From positions 23,872,152-23,936,151 of the forward strand of contig NC_133536.1 in the NCBI RefSeq assembly GCF_048544455.1: DNA of 64,000 nucleotides. Reading direction: 5' to 3'. Source of the DNA: Silene latifolia. Taxonomy: Eukaryota; Streptophyta; Magnoliopsida; Caryophyllales; Caryophyllaceae. The translations under genes and the position numbers were made by a program. Positions 55,785 through 64,000 of this stretch are shown one piece after another. Below the pieces are notes generated by a model. The model was not told the origin of the DNA. It saw only the letters and a list, made by a program, of their open reading frames with translations, and ran no database searches. Within the stretch, counting starts at the first letter, position 1. Every line of letters begins with the position of its first letter.

Positions 55785-57220
55785 TGTAATACTACGGTTT
55801 TATGAGTCTTTGGGTACACTATCGAGTGGGGCTTACTCTGTCGAGTAAGTATGTTTTTATATGAAACAGTAGTCTGTCTGATGGGTACTCGATCGAGTAA
55901 GTGTGGCACTCGATCGAGTAAGGGGCACTCGATCGAGTAAGTTACTTACTCGATCGAGTAAGTGAGTCTTACGGGTTATTTTTGTCGGGTTTTGATAGTA
56001 ACGCGAGAAGGATATAAAATCATCTTTCGTCAGTTTCTCTTCATTTTACCCTTTTCTAAGTTTCTTAAAGAGTGAAAACATGTTACGTTACTCTCCTCTT
56101 TCGCATTGCTATCAAATCCTAAGGGCTAGAGTCATCGGATTGTTGTGTTCTTTACGCCGTTGAGACCGTCGTGTTGTGGGTAAGGTCCTAGTACAGTTTT
56201 TATGTTGTTTTATTGATTTTGGTTGAAACCCTAATTGGGTAAATTGGGGGTTTTGAGAGTATTGTGTTTATTAGATTGTGATTGTATGATTGTATGTTTG
56301 ATAGGAAGTGATTTCATTGAAGAACGATTTTGATTAGCTGATTGTGACGATCTTGCCGATTGCTATTCCAGGTAGGGTTTCCCTACTCAGTATTAATTAC
56401 ATGATGTGTGTGGTGATTGTGCTGTAGTTAGTGATTGTTGATTGATTCAGACGGTTGTGAATTCATATTGTTGATTGTTTCAGACGGTTGTTGAGGTTGT
56501 ATTGTGATTACTGTTTATCTGTCTGCGTTCTTCGGGGTGCGTCCCTGGCTGAGTGGAGTCACTTGCGGGAGTGGCTTCACGCCCTTGATTCGCCTTCTGT
56601 GGAACCCGCCACAGAAGGGATGTGCACATTAAGGAACATGGGTTTATCGCTCGATGAGATGAGCGGGGCTTAGGTGGGAACGGCTACGGTTCCCCACTGG
56701 CGGTGTGGAGTATCTGTTGCGATGGGTACTCTGGCAGGACTACACACTTTAGTGTGTAGTCAGTTGTATGGAGATTGATGATGGAGATTGGGGATTGATG
56801 TGTTGATTGAGCTGTTTGGCATTTGCTTCATATTGGTTTGTATCGTGTAATTAGTACTGACCCCGTTTAAATGTTTTAAAAACTGTGGTGATCCATTCGG
56901 GGATGGTGAGCAGTTATTGAGCAGGTTTGATACGATGCATATGGGCTAGCTTGGATGAGTCATCACTTGCAGTTAGAAGAGTCTTCCGCTGTGTCAGACG
57001 ATGTCCTTTAGTTGTTCAGGTTTATTAGTAGACAGTTTTGGGTTGGTTGTATTTCTTTTGACAGATTTGGTTTGAGATATGTAATCACTTAAATTATATT
57101 TACTTTTAAAGTACGTTTCTTTATTGTCTTATGATTATCATTGCCTCGGATAACCGAGATGGTAGCACTTCCATGCCTTAAGTGGTCTTGGTAAGGCACT
57201 TGGAGTATGGGGGTGTTACA
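55785..57220 (+). repeat. 3' LTR of element B
   Basis: 1436 bp, preceded by TTTTTAAGGACGGAAGAC, the polypurine tract. It has four perfect ACTCGATCGAGT cores. Nearly identical to the left LTR apart from one palindrome unit and scattered changes. Confidence 0.92.
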
Positions 57221-58805
57221 TTTACTTGGTATATGCACGCAGCGGTGCGTCCGGAGGCAATGGGGGATGGTAGTGCCCCTGCTTTGGTTGGTCCCGGCCT
57301 CATCTTGGAGGTACGAGCGTTTTTTGTAGTTTTGAGTTTGATTTTGATTTTGATTTTGATTTTGGCAATTTTTGAAAGATTGGCTGATTTGTGTTTGCTG
57401 TGTTTGGTTACAGGCTTGGTTGAATGCTTACTTCGTCCCTCTGCGTCCGAGGACTACATGCGGTGTCCCTTTGACCTACCCTGCCGTGAGGGGTTGGACG
57501 GTGGCTCGGAAAAAGTCGACTAAGTCGACTTACGAGGACTGCAGGCGTCGTGTGAACGCCTTTCGAGTGGCTGGCGTAAGTTGTTGTTCCTTACCCCTTC
57601 TTCTTTATAGAATTAGATAGAGATAGGATGACTAGGTAGCTCAGGAATCCCCTAGTCGGCTGAGTAGCTTTGTCTTGAATGCAGTTTGTCGGGTGGCCTT
57701 GGGAGCACTACACGGAGGTGCCGGCCGCTGTCAGGGAGCGCTTGCGGCCTCGCAGCTCCCAGCGCTTGTACTTGGAGACGGCGATTGAGCCGGTTTGGTA
57801 CTTGAGTGAGCGTTTAGCTCACCAGTGCTCTACCGAGACTTTCGTGGTATCGGTCGACCCGCCTAGGGTGTTGTTCCAGGAGTCGACCCCCGACGAGATT
57901 GAGGAGCACCTTCACGGTCAGGCAGGTTTGGCGCTGTTGCTGCGAGACGTCGACTACGACACCTTCCGGTTGTCGAGGCTTGCCTGGTATCCGATCGAGG
58001 TATGTTTTCCTCTGCTCTTTTGTTTTCATTGCCTCTTTTGATAGGAGGATTTGTTATTTTTGATGCGGATCCAAATTGCAGGGAGTCGACATGCTGATGA
58101 GGACTCAGCCCCCAGATTTCCCGGCAGAGACCACCTTTCAGGGGCCGGGTGGCGATGAGCTACAGCTGCGTTTACCAGAGCCTGCGGTCGCTGAGGTAAC
58201 CGACGTTGGCATGGAGTGGAGGCTGATCGTTCTGAGGGTGAGTTCCTGATTTGAACGTTTCTCCTCATTAGTGTTTTTGCCTTGCATTGTATTGAAGGAC
58301 CTTTTGAATGTAGGTGACGACCGTTAGTCATCAGGCTTTATGGCGGATGGCTAACCGCTGGAGGGCGCTTGTTGGTGACCTGGCTGCGAGGGAGGCTCGG
58401 CTTTCTCAGGTATTTTTGTGTGTTGTTCTTGTGTATTTTGTGTTGCATTTCACGTTTTTAGACCTTGATGATCTGTATTGTGTTTTGTAGGGTACTGCGG
58501 ATCCGGCGGAGCTTGATCGGGTCCGTGCTGAGTTGAATACAGCCAGGTCGGCGATCGAGGCCCAGGGGTTTGGGATCACCCATCGAGACTAGGACTTGAG
58601 GCGTCGTGAGGACGAGTTACGGAGCCGAGACGCGGAGATTGCCTCTCTGAGGGCTCAGTTGGCTGCAGCGGAGGAGCTTCACGTCGAGATGGAGCGTGAG
58701 ACGCTGGAGAGTTCTCCGGAGAGGGAGTCTGAGCAGGTGGTAGTGTCTGCGTTGGCGGCGACTCCTCGTGAGACCGGGACTGGTCCGACGGGAGGCGCTG
58801 AGTAG

Positions 58806-59766
58806 TTGTAGTAGCTTGTCCGTGTCTTGGACTCTTGTTTGTACATATTTACATTTTGCGTGAGGCGGTTTGTATATATGTGTTTTTTTATTGTGGTTTA
58901 TCTTGTGATTTTTGGCTTATTTTTTGTGTTGTGTTTCGGAGGAGCGATGTCGGCTGTCAATTCCCCTTTTGCTCTGCGCTAGTTCCTGCATCGTTAGTGT
59001 AGAAAAACAGGCAACAGGTAACACGTATGCATAAACGTAAACACGTAAAAGTATTTGATTGAAAACAAAATTAACCAAGATGTCTTGAAGTTAAAATTGA
59101 ATTTTGAAATTTTGAAAAGAATTTTGAAAATTTTTGCGGCGAGTCATCACGTCTGGACTCCAAAAGGAATTAATTTGAAAATTGAGCAATTAACTCGTGT
59201 CTTGAATTAAATTGCGTTGAAATTGATTCGTGACTCGAAAAATTCAAACTCAAACCGTCGGGGATGAATTTTAGAAAACATTTTTTGCGAGCATATTTGA
59301 TTTGATTTTTTTGTGAAATCAAGACTCGAATTTGTGAGTGCTTGAGTTTTGGGGAAAACTGACGTCGTGTTATCAATTTTCGATTTTGTATTTTTGTTGG
59401 GAAATTGCGAAAAAAGCGAAAGATTTTCGGAATTTTGATTGACATGGAAACGATCCGTCGCGGATCGGGGCGACTAGCCCTTCCCCCTTATAAAAAAGAA
59501 AGAAAAATCCGTATGTTTAAAGCTGCGTCATGGAAACCGTGCCGGATTTCGTAAAACGCAAAATCAAGGAAATGTGAGTGTGAGGAAACACAAAACGTCT
59601 TGAATCATCCCGAAGAGGCGCGAGCATTCTGGCGGGAGGTTTGAGGTGTCAGGAGAAAACACAAGTTGAAAGTGACAAGTCAAAGCGGGAATCCTGGGAG
59701 GGGGCCTAGAGGCGCGAGCTACTGGGCGATAGAAGCCAACTCTCCCTTTTTCTGAAAAACGCGCTG
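58806..59766. other. Spacer between the two antisense genes of the Tat element
   Basis: AT-rich, with no supported ORF. At 59605-59625 and 59705-59765 are two GAGGCGCGAGC modules, the second continuing CTCTCCCTTTTTCTGAAAA then ACGCG up to the TATA box of the next gene. Confidence 0.5.
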
Positions 59767-59775
59767 ATTGTTTTG

Positions 59776-59783
59776 TATAAATA
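59776..59783 (+). promoter_or_regulatory. TATA box for the second antisense gene
   Basis: TATAAATA about 90 bases before ATG 59867, followed by a C/A-rich leader (ATCATCCGAAACACAAAAAC). Same strand as the ORF, opposite to pol. The GGCGCGAGC module lies just upstream. Confidence 0.65.
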
Positions 59784-59866
59784 GTGATGTTTGTGCTTCA
59801 TTGTTTCATCATCCGAAACACAAAAACATCTCTACAAAACCTCTTCTTTTTCCACAAAAATATTTC

Positions 59867-61324
59867 ATGGATGCTTTTGAGAATGCGTTGCGCCAATGGT
59901 GTCGGGATTTGTCGCCTCCCGAAAAGTATCAACTCATTTGTATGGGAGTTGGTCAATTGTTGGTGCTCCGTCAAGTGAAGGTACAATCCTCATTTCTCGA
60001 AGCATGTTCTTGGTTTTGGGATTCGAAACATCATGTTTTCGTTTTCCCGAAAGGTGAAATTTGTCCTCTTGCCGAAGAAAATGGAGCCATTAGGGGGTGG
60101 CCGGGTTGTGTTCCGGTGCTTCCTCCGACTCGGTTGTGCTACAAGAAGAAATTCCGTTCCATGTTGGGTTTGTCGACAAGTCAAGTCAACTTCCTTCCTG
60201 CCCCGCATGGTGTGGATATGTTGGCTCTTATCCACATCTTTTCCAACCGATTAGATGCCAATGTTTCGGAGGTGGCTAGGAGAAGGGCTCTTGCATTTTG
60301 CCTTGTTCATGTGTAACTCTTTGTTGATGTTTTGAAGAAGGAGGGGCCAAAATGCTATGGTAGCATGACCCTTATACATGTGGTTGAGCAAATGGAGCAT
60401 GGTAGAGATCCATCTTGGTTGGTGCTTGGAGAGATCATCCAAGCTTTGGACAAGGAAGGCTCTTGCGGGGAAGTTCCTTCATTTGGGTCCCCAAGGATCC
60501 TCCAAGTGTGGCTATTGGAGAGGCTAAGGTATGTAGAGCCCCCGGTTGATTCTTCTTTTTATTTCTTCCGTCACCTTACTATGAGGAAGAAGTTGTACTC
60601 GTATAGTTTTGCTTCTACCGAGGCTTATTGGGCTGCAAGATTGGCGGAGGAGGGTGGTCCTCACATCCGTTGGGTGGTGCCATGGTGGCACTTGAGGTCT
60701 TTCACGGGGTTGCCCGCTTGGGGTGCTAGTGCTCGTTCTTTGATGGTGGTGGGTTTGAAGGTTGTTTCCTTCATTTATCCCGAAAGGCTCATGAGGCAAA
60801 TGGGGCGCCAACAAAAGGTGCCCGCTCAAGATACCCTTGTTCAAGAGAATGTTTTTCGAAACTCCGAGCTTGTGGAGGTCTTCAAAAGATGGTGGGCCAC
60901 TCGGCCGCTTTGGGAGGTACCAAACCCCGTTGCCACGACATGGGTGACTCCCGCTTATGTCAAGTGGTCAAGAGCTCCGTCCTTGGAAGAGAGGTCCAAA
61001 TTCCGTAAAGATGAGGTTGTCGACTTGAAGTATCGAGAGGTTGGCAAGGCCAACCGTGCCTTCTTTGAGGATTATGTTGATGGAATTAGCCCGGATGTGA
61101 TGAGGCCATCAAAGAGGAGAAGCTCGGGTCCCAAAAATGTAGTGGGCCGTGCATGGGCTCGTTTCGGGCCGAACATGGGGTCTGGCACTAAACCGAAGGC
61201 CGTTGCCGTTTTAGATCCGTTGATGGTCTGTTCTGAGGAGGAAGTCCATGCTAGGCGGGCCAACAAGAAGAACAAGGGGAAGATGTACCCCGAGGGAAAA
61301 GGCAAGGGTAGAATGGAAGAGTGA
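59867..61324 (+). pseudogene. DUF7745-like antisense ORF of the Tat element, one premature stop
   Basis: Start ATG 59867 (MDAFENALRQWCRDLSPPEK). One frame of 485 codons to TGA 61322, broken only by TAA at 60314. The order ACSWFWDSKHHVFVFPKGE, HIFSNRLDANVSEVARRRAL, DPSWLVLGEIIQALDKEG and SPRILQVWLLERLRYVEP resembles the plant DUF7745 family, distantly like plant mobile domains and often linked to retroelements; this assignment is by pattern memory only. The C terminus is basic (NKKNKGKMYPEGKGKGRMEE) and could bind nucleic acid or serve as nuclear signal. No intron seen. It lies between the PMD gene and pol. Confidence 0.6.
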
Positions 61325-62122
61325 AGACCTCCATTACCCACTTTATTGTTATGTTGTATTATTGTTGTGAATTTTTATTATGTTGTACTAGCTAGTTATT
61401 GTGTGTGTTGTGCTAGTTTTATTATGTGAGGTGTTTTAGTCGACACCTTGGCTTTGACAAGTTGTAGACTCGTCGAGCTTTATTTGTTGTTGAAATTGTA
61501 ATCCCTCCCATTATTAATTAAATAAGAGGATTGCTCGTGTCGAAAATTGTGAGCGCTTGTTTCTTCCATCCATTTTGTAAAGGCAATTCGATTTGAATCG
61601 TCCTAAACGTTTGCACTGGGGAAAGTAGGATTTTTGTGGGAAGGGAGAAAGGCTTCTTTTTGTATTTTGTGGGAAAGGGGAATGTTTTTTCCCTTTCTTC
61701 TTTTTTGATGGGGATGTTTTTTTGTATGGGGATGGTTGTATCCTTCTTGTGTAAGAAAGGACTGCCTACGTATCCACCTAGAGAGGTGAAATCAAACCAT
61801 GATCGTAGATTCGTAGTTCGAAATGTTTTGTAAATTTGGTTGAGTTTTGTGGTTGTATCCCTCATGCATAAGAGGGACTGCCTACGTACCCACCTGAAAA
61901 GGTGAAATCAAACCATGCTCGTAGTTCAGGGGTTTTTTTGTTTTAGTGCAAATGGATGTTGCCTTTGACAGATAAAAGGACATTCGAAATGGGCAAGGTG
62001 CCGCAACTTAGACTCGATAAAACATGCAATTTCAAATCAGAACGCGTTGAGGAACTTGACTTGAAAAGGGTTGAGGTGGTTGCTAGTTGTAAAACTAGGC
62101 TTGGATCGTTGGTTGCTACGGT
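61325..62122. repeat. Spacer with a duplicated block of about 70 bp, between antisense ORF and pol
   Basis: GGACTGCCTACGTATCCACC followed by AGGTGAAATCAAACCATGAT and CGTAG occurs at about 61768-61806 and again, slightly changed, at 61887-61924; each copy is preceded by TTGTATCC(T/C)T. The spacing is about 118 bases. No gene is supported here. Confidence 0.7.
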
Positions 62123-64000
62123 TCAAGGGTAGTATTTCTTTAGTTGGTCTAGGTTGGTCGGGTTTGTAAAATCCTCCCCGTCTACGTCACTCAGTCTCAC
62201 TGCGCCCCCCGAAAGTATTTTCTTGACCAGGTATGGCCCGACCCAGTTGGGTTTGAATTTTCCCCTCGGATCGACGGGTAGCGGTGCTCGGACCGACTTG
62301 AGGACCAAGTCGCCCTCCTTAATGTTCCTGGGTTTGACCCTCTTGTTGAATGCCCGTTGTATACGTCGTTGGTATAGCTGGACGTTGTGCAAGGCGTTGA
62401 GTCGCCGTTCGTCTAGAAGAGTGAGTTGCTCGTACCTTCGACGGGTCCATTCCGCCTCAGGGACTTGACTCTCCATTAGGATGCGTAGAGATGGGACCTC
62501 TAACTTTACCGGTTGAACTGCCTCCATACCGTTTGCTAGGTATAAGGGTGTAGCGCCTGTCGGTGTTCGAATGGAGGTTCTGTATCCCCAGAGTGCGAAT
62601 GGGAGTTTGTTCGGCCAATCGCGGTAGTTGTCTTGCATTTTCTTGATAATGGTGACGAGAGTTTTGTTAGCTGCCTCCACCGCTCCGTTAGTTTGGGGAC
62701 GGTAAGGGGATGATCGATGTCGTTTGATCTTGTATTTGTCCAGCAAAGCTTGAGTTTCCGCCCGGAAGTGAGAGCCTTGATCGCTAATGATTTCATGGGG
62801 TACCCCATATCGGCAGATGATGTTATTCTGGATGAACTTGGCCACTTGTTTGGCGGTCAAGACTGCATTTGATTGCGCTTCCACCCATTTGGTGAAGTAG
62901 TCGATGGCGACGAGGATGAAGCAATGCCCCTTAGTGCCTATCGGGTTAACTTTCCCGATGATGTCGATGCCCCAGGTTGAGAAAGGCCAGGGTGATGTCA
63001 TGGTGTATAAAAGGGATGGTGGTATGTGTTGTATGTTGGCGAAGATTTGGCAATTGTGGCAATGTTTGACGTAGTTACGGCAATCGGCTTCCATGGTGGT
63101 CCAGTAGTAGCCTAGCCGCATGATTTTTCGGGTAAGCATCATTGCGCTCATGTGAGGGCCACATTCTCCGTCGTGGACCTCTCCCATGACTTTTTTGGCT
63201 TTGTGATGGTCAATGCAAAGGAGGAGAATCCCTTGGGGTGTTCTTTTGTATAGTTGATTTTGGTTTATCACGAATTGTGATGCAAGTAAACGGATGGCTC
63301 TTTGTCCTCTTGGGTCAAAGTTGGGAGGGAATTCGTTTTTGGTTTTGTAGTTGAGGATGGCCTGGTACCAAGGTTCGACATGGTTTTCCTCGTCGTTGTT
63401 GATGGCACAAATGTGAGTTGGCTCGCTCCTTCTCTCGACACATAGGGGCATCGATGTCATGTCGTTAGGTATGTTGACGAGTGCGGCAAGTTTTGCCAGG
63501 GCATCAGCAAATTGATTTTCCTCTCGTGGCAAGTGGAAGTAGTCGACTTGGTCGAAGAACTCGACCTCTTGATTGATCTTCGCTCGGTAGGGAGCCAAGC
63601 TGTCACTTCAGATTTTCCATGATCCGGACACCTTATTGATGATGAGCGAGGAATCGCCGTGGACCCTCGCTCTTTTGATGCCAAGTGTGATGGCTGCTTG
63701 TAGGCCGATGAGCAATGCTTCATATTCAGCGGCGCTGTTGGTGACGGCGAAGTCTAGCTTGACTGAGATCAGAACATGTTCTCCCTCTGGTGATATTAGA
63801 AGGATTCCTACCCCGAAGCCTCTCAGATTAGATGCACCGTCGAAGTATAAGTCCCATGCGTCGGAGTCGGCACAAAGGATGTCTTCGTCAGGAAGTGACC
63901 ATGTGTCGGTCGTTGGATCCTCGTTAACGGGATTCTCTGCTAGGAAATCGGCAACTGCTCTTCCCTTAATAACCTTGAGGGGTACAAACTTGAGATCAAA
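62123..64000 (-). pseudogene. Large Tat element pol: second RNase H and integrase, partial, one in-frame stop
   Basis: Enters from the right edge with FVPLKVIKGRAVADFLAENP, then an RNase H (WDLYFDGASNLRGFGVGILL, NSAAEYEALLIGLQAA, VHGDSSLIINKV). A TGA at 63608 interrupts the frame, which resumes at once with SDSLAPYRAKINQEVEFFDQ. Integrase follows: zinc finger (HDGECGPHMS ... KHCHNCQ), catalytic Asp (WGIDIIGKV), Asp (ISDQGSHF), Glu (NGAVEAANKT), and a C-terminal domain with NWVGPYLVKKILSGGAVRLS, ending at 62123. All three catalytic acids are present. The linker-plus-RNase H before integrase is the Tat arrangement. Reverse transcriptase is outside the window. Confidence 0.9.

Larger units (their letters stand above)
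49619..57220 (+). mobile_element. LTR retrotransposon B, non-coding Tekay-like derivative (LARD)
   Basis: LTRs 49619-51032 and 55785-57220 (TGTAATACTACGG ... GGGGGTGTTACA), with a perfect TSD TTTAC at 49614-49618 and 57221-57225. The primer site TGGTATCAGAGCGAC is intact at 51036. The 4.75-kb interior has no recognisable gag or pol. LTR ends, conserved LTR blocks, ACTCGATCGAGT palindromes and the GGGGACGAAGTTC tract link it to element A. Orientation comes from the primer site. It interrupts the third exon of the PMD gene. Confidence 0.92.
47624..58805 (+). pseudogene. Plant mobile domain (PMD) gene with seven introns, antisense within the Tat element, split by element B
   Basis: Exon 1 (47624-47636) encodes MSSQ and one base, then a GTATGT donor. 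Further exons by splice signals: 48472-49004, 49093-49618 continuing at 57226-57310, 57414-57575, 57685-57999, 58082-58237, 58314-58409, 58491-58805. Protein marks of the PMD family: RSAFGPLVAAWRDIH, FHMEFGEVGVTLEDFAMISG, RLWLWYFLGATYFGDNGERL, GPGLILEAWLNAYF and GWPWEHY. PMD proteins include MAIN/MAIL1 and many transposon-borne copies; their molecular role is poorly defined. In-frame TAGs at 48870 and 58590, and a phase mismatch between exons 2 and 3, indicate decay. A C-terminal coiled coil (RREDELRSRDAEIASLRAQL) follows. Removing element B and one TTTAC restores the frame across exon 3. Confidence 0.8.
43202..64000 (-). mobile_element. Large Tat-lineage (Ogre/Retand-like) LTR retrotransposon, 5' part beyond the window
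   Basis: Minus-strand element. From right to left: pol (64000-62123, second RNase H and integrase), two plus-strand genes (DUF7745-like 59867-61324; plant mobile domain 47624-58805), two tandem repeat blocks (46560-47345 and 45950-46480), polypurine tract, 3' LTR (45696-43202). Element B is inserted at 49619-57220. Retand of Silene is reported to have two antisense ORFs between pol and the right LTR and an amplified tandem repeat, the same plan. The 5' LTR, gag and the target duplication lie outside, so completeness is unknown. Confidence 0.8.

Overview
This is a repeat-rich nuclear segment of a flowering plant. Single-copy host genes sit at the left: a PPR protein, an ESCRT-III CHMP7 protein, and two PR-1 proteins. 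Almost everything right of about 22 kb is nested transposable elements. The LTR families, including LTRs studded with the palindrome TACTCGATCGAGTA and a Retand-like Tat element, suggest Caryophyllales, perhaps Caryophyllaceae such as Silene. That placement comes from memory of such repeats and is tentative. No organelle, viral or bacterial segment was recognised.

Layout. 1-4.5 kb: a PPR gene running off the left edge and a complete CHMP7 gene, both on the minus strand. 4.6-5.4 kb: small DNA-transposon remnants, including a fold-back MITE with a 9-bp target-site duplication (TSD). 5.6-6.1 kb: PR-1 gene A (plus). 6.84-17.65 kb: a complete Ty3/gypsy Tat-lineage element on the minus strand, 590-bp LTRs, TSD AGTAT, carrying an antisense gene with its own TATA box. 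17.97-20.07 kb: a hAT MITE (TSD GGCATAAC) and a 5'-truncated LINE copy. 20.37-21.33 kb: PR-1 gene B (minus, one intron), convergent with A. 22.97-26.85 kb: fold-back MITEs and nested hAT elements.

26.85-43.2 kb is a stack. An outer CACTA element holds a LINE (TSD AGTGGGCGTTGTT). The LINE is split by an inner CACTA element. The inner CACTA holds a Tekay-like chromovirus (29480-37486, TSD ATTTC), a captured fragment of a cysteine synthase gene, and a PIF/Harbinger element (TSD TTA). From 43202 to the right edge lies a second, larger Tat element (Ogre/Retand-like), also on the minus strand. Its 2.5-kb 3' LTR and polypurine tract are followed by hypervariable tandem repeats, then two plus-strand (antisense) genes, then pol. 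The first antisense gene is a multi-exon plant-mobile-domain gene interrupted by a non-coding Tekay-type element (49619-57220, TSD TTTAC). The second is a DUF7745-like ORF with a TATA box.

The most interesting theme is that both Tat elements carry genes antisense to gag-pol. Such genes can keep spliceosomal introns through retrotransposition, because the genomic RNA is the opposite strand. In the larger element a GGCGCGAGC-containing module recurs in the LTR and just upstream of both antisense genes. All element boundaries, TSDs and exon junctions given here were read by eye; no alignment or database search was run.
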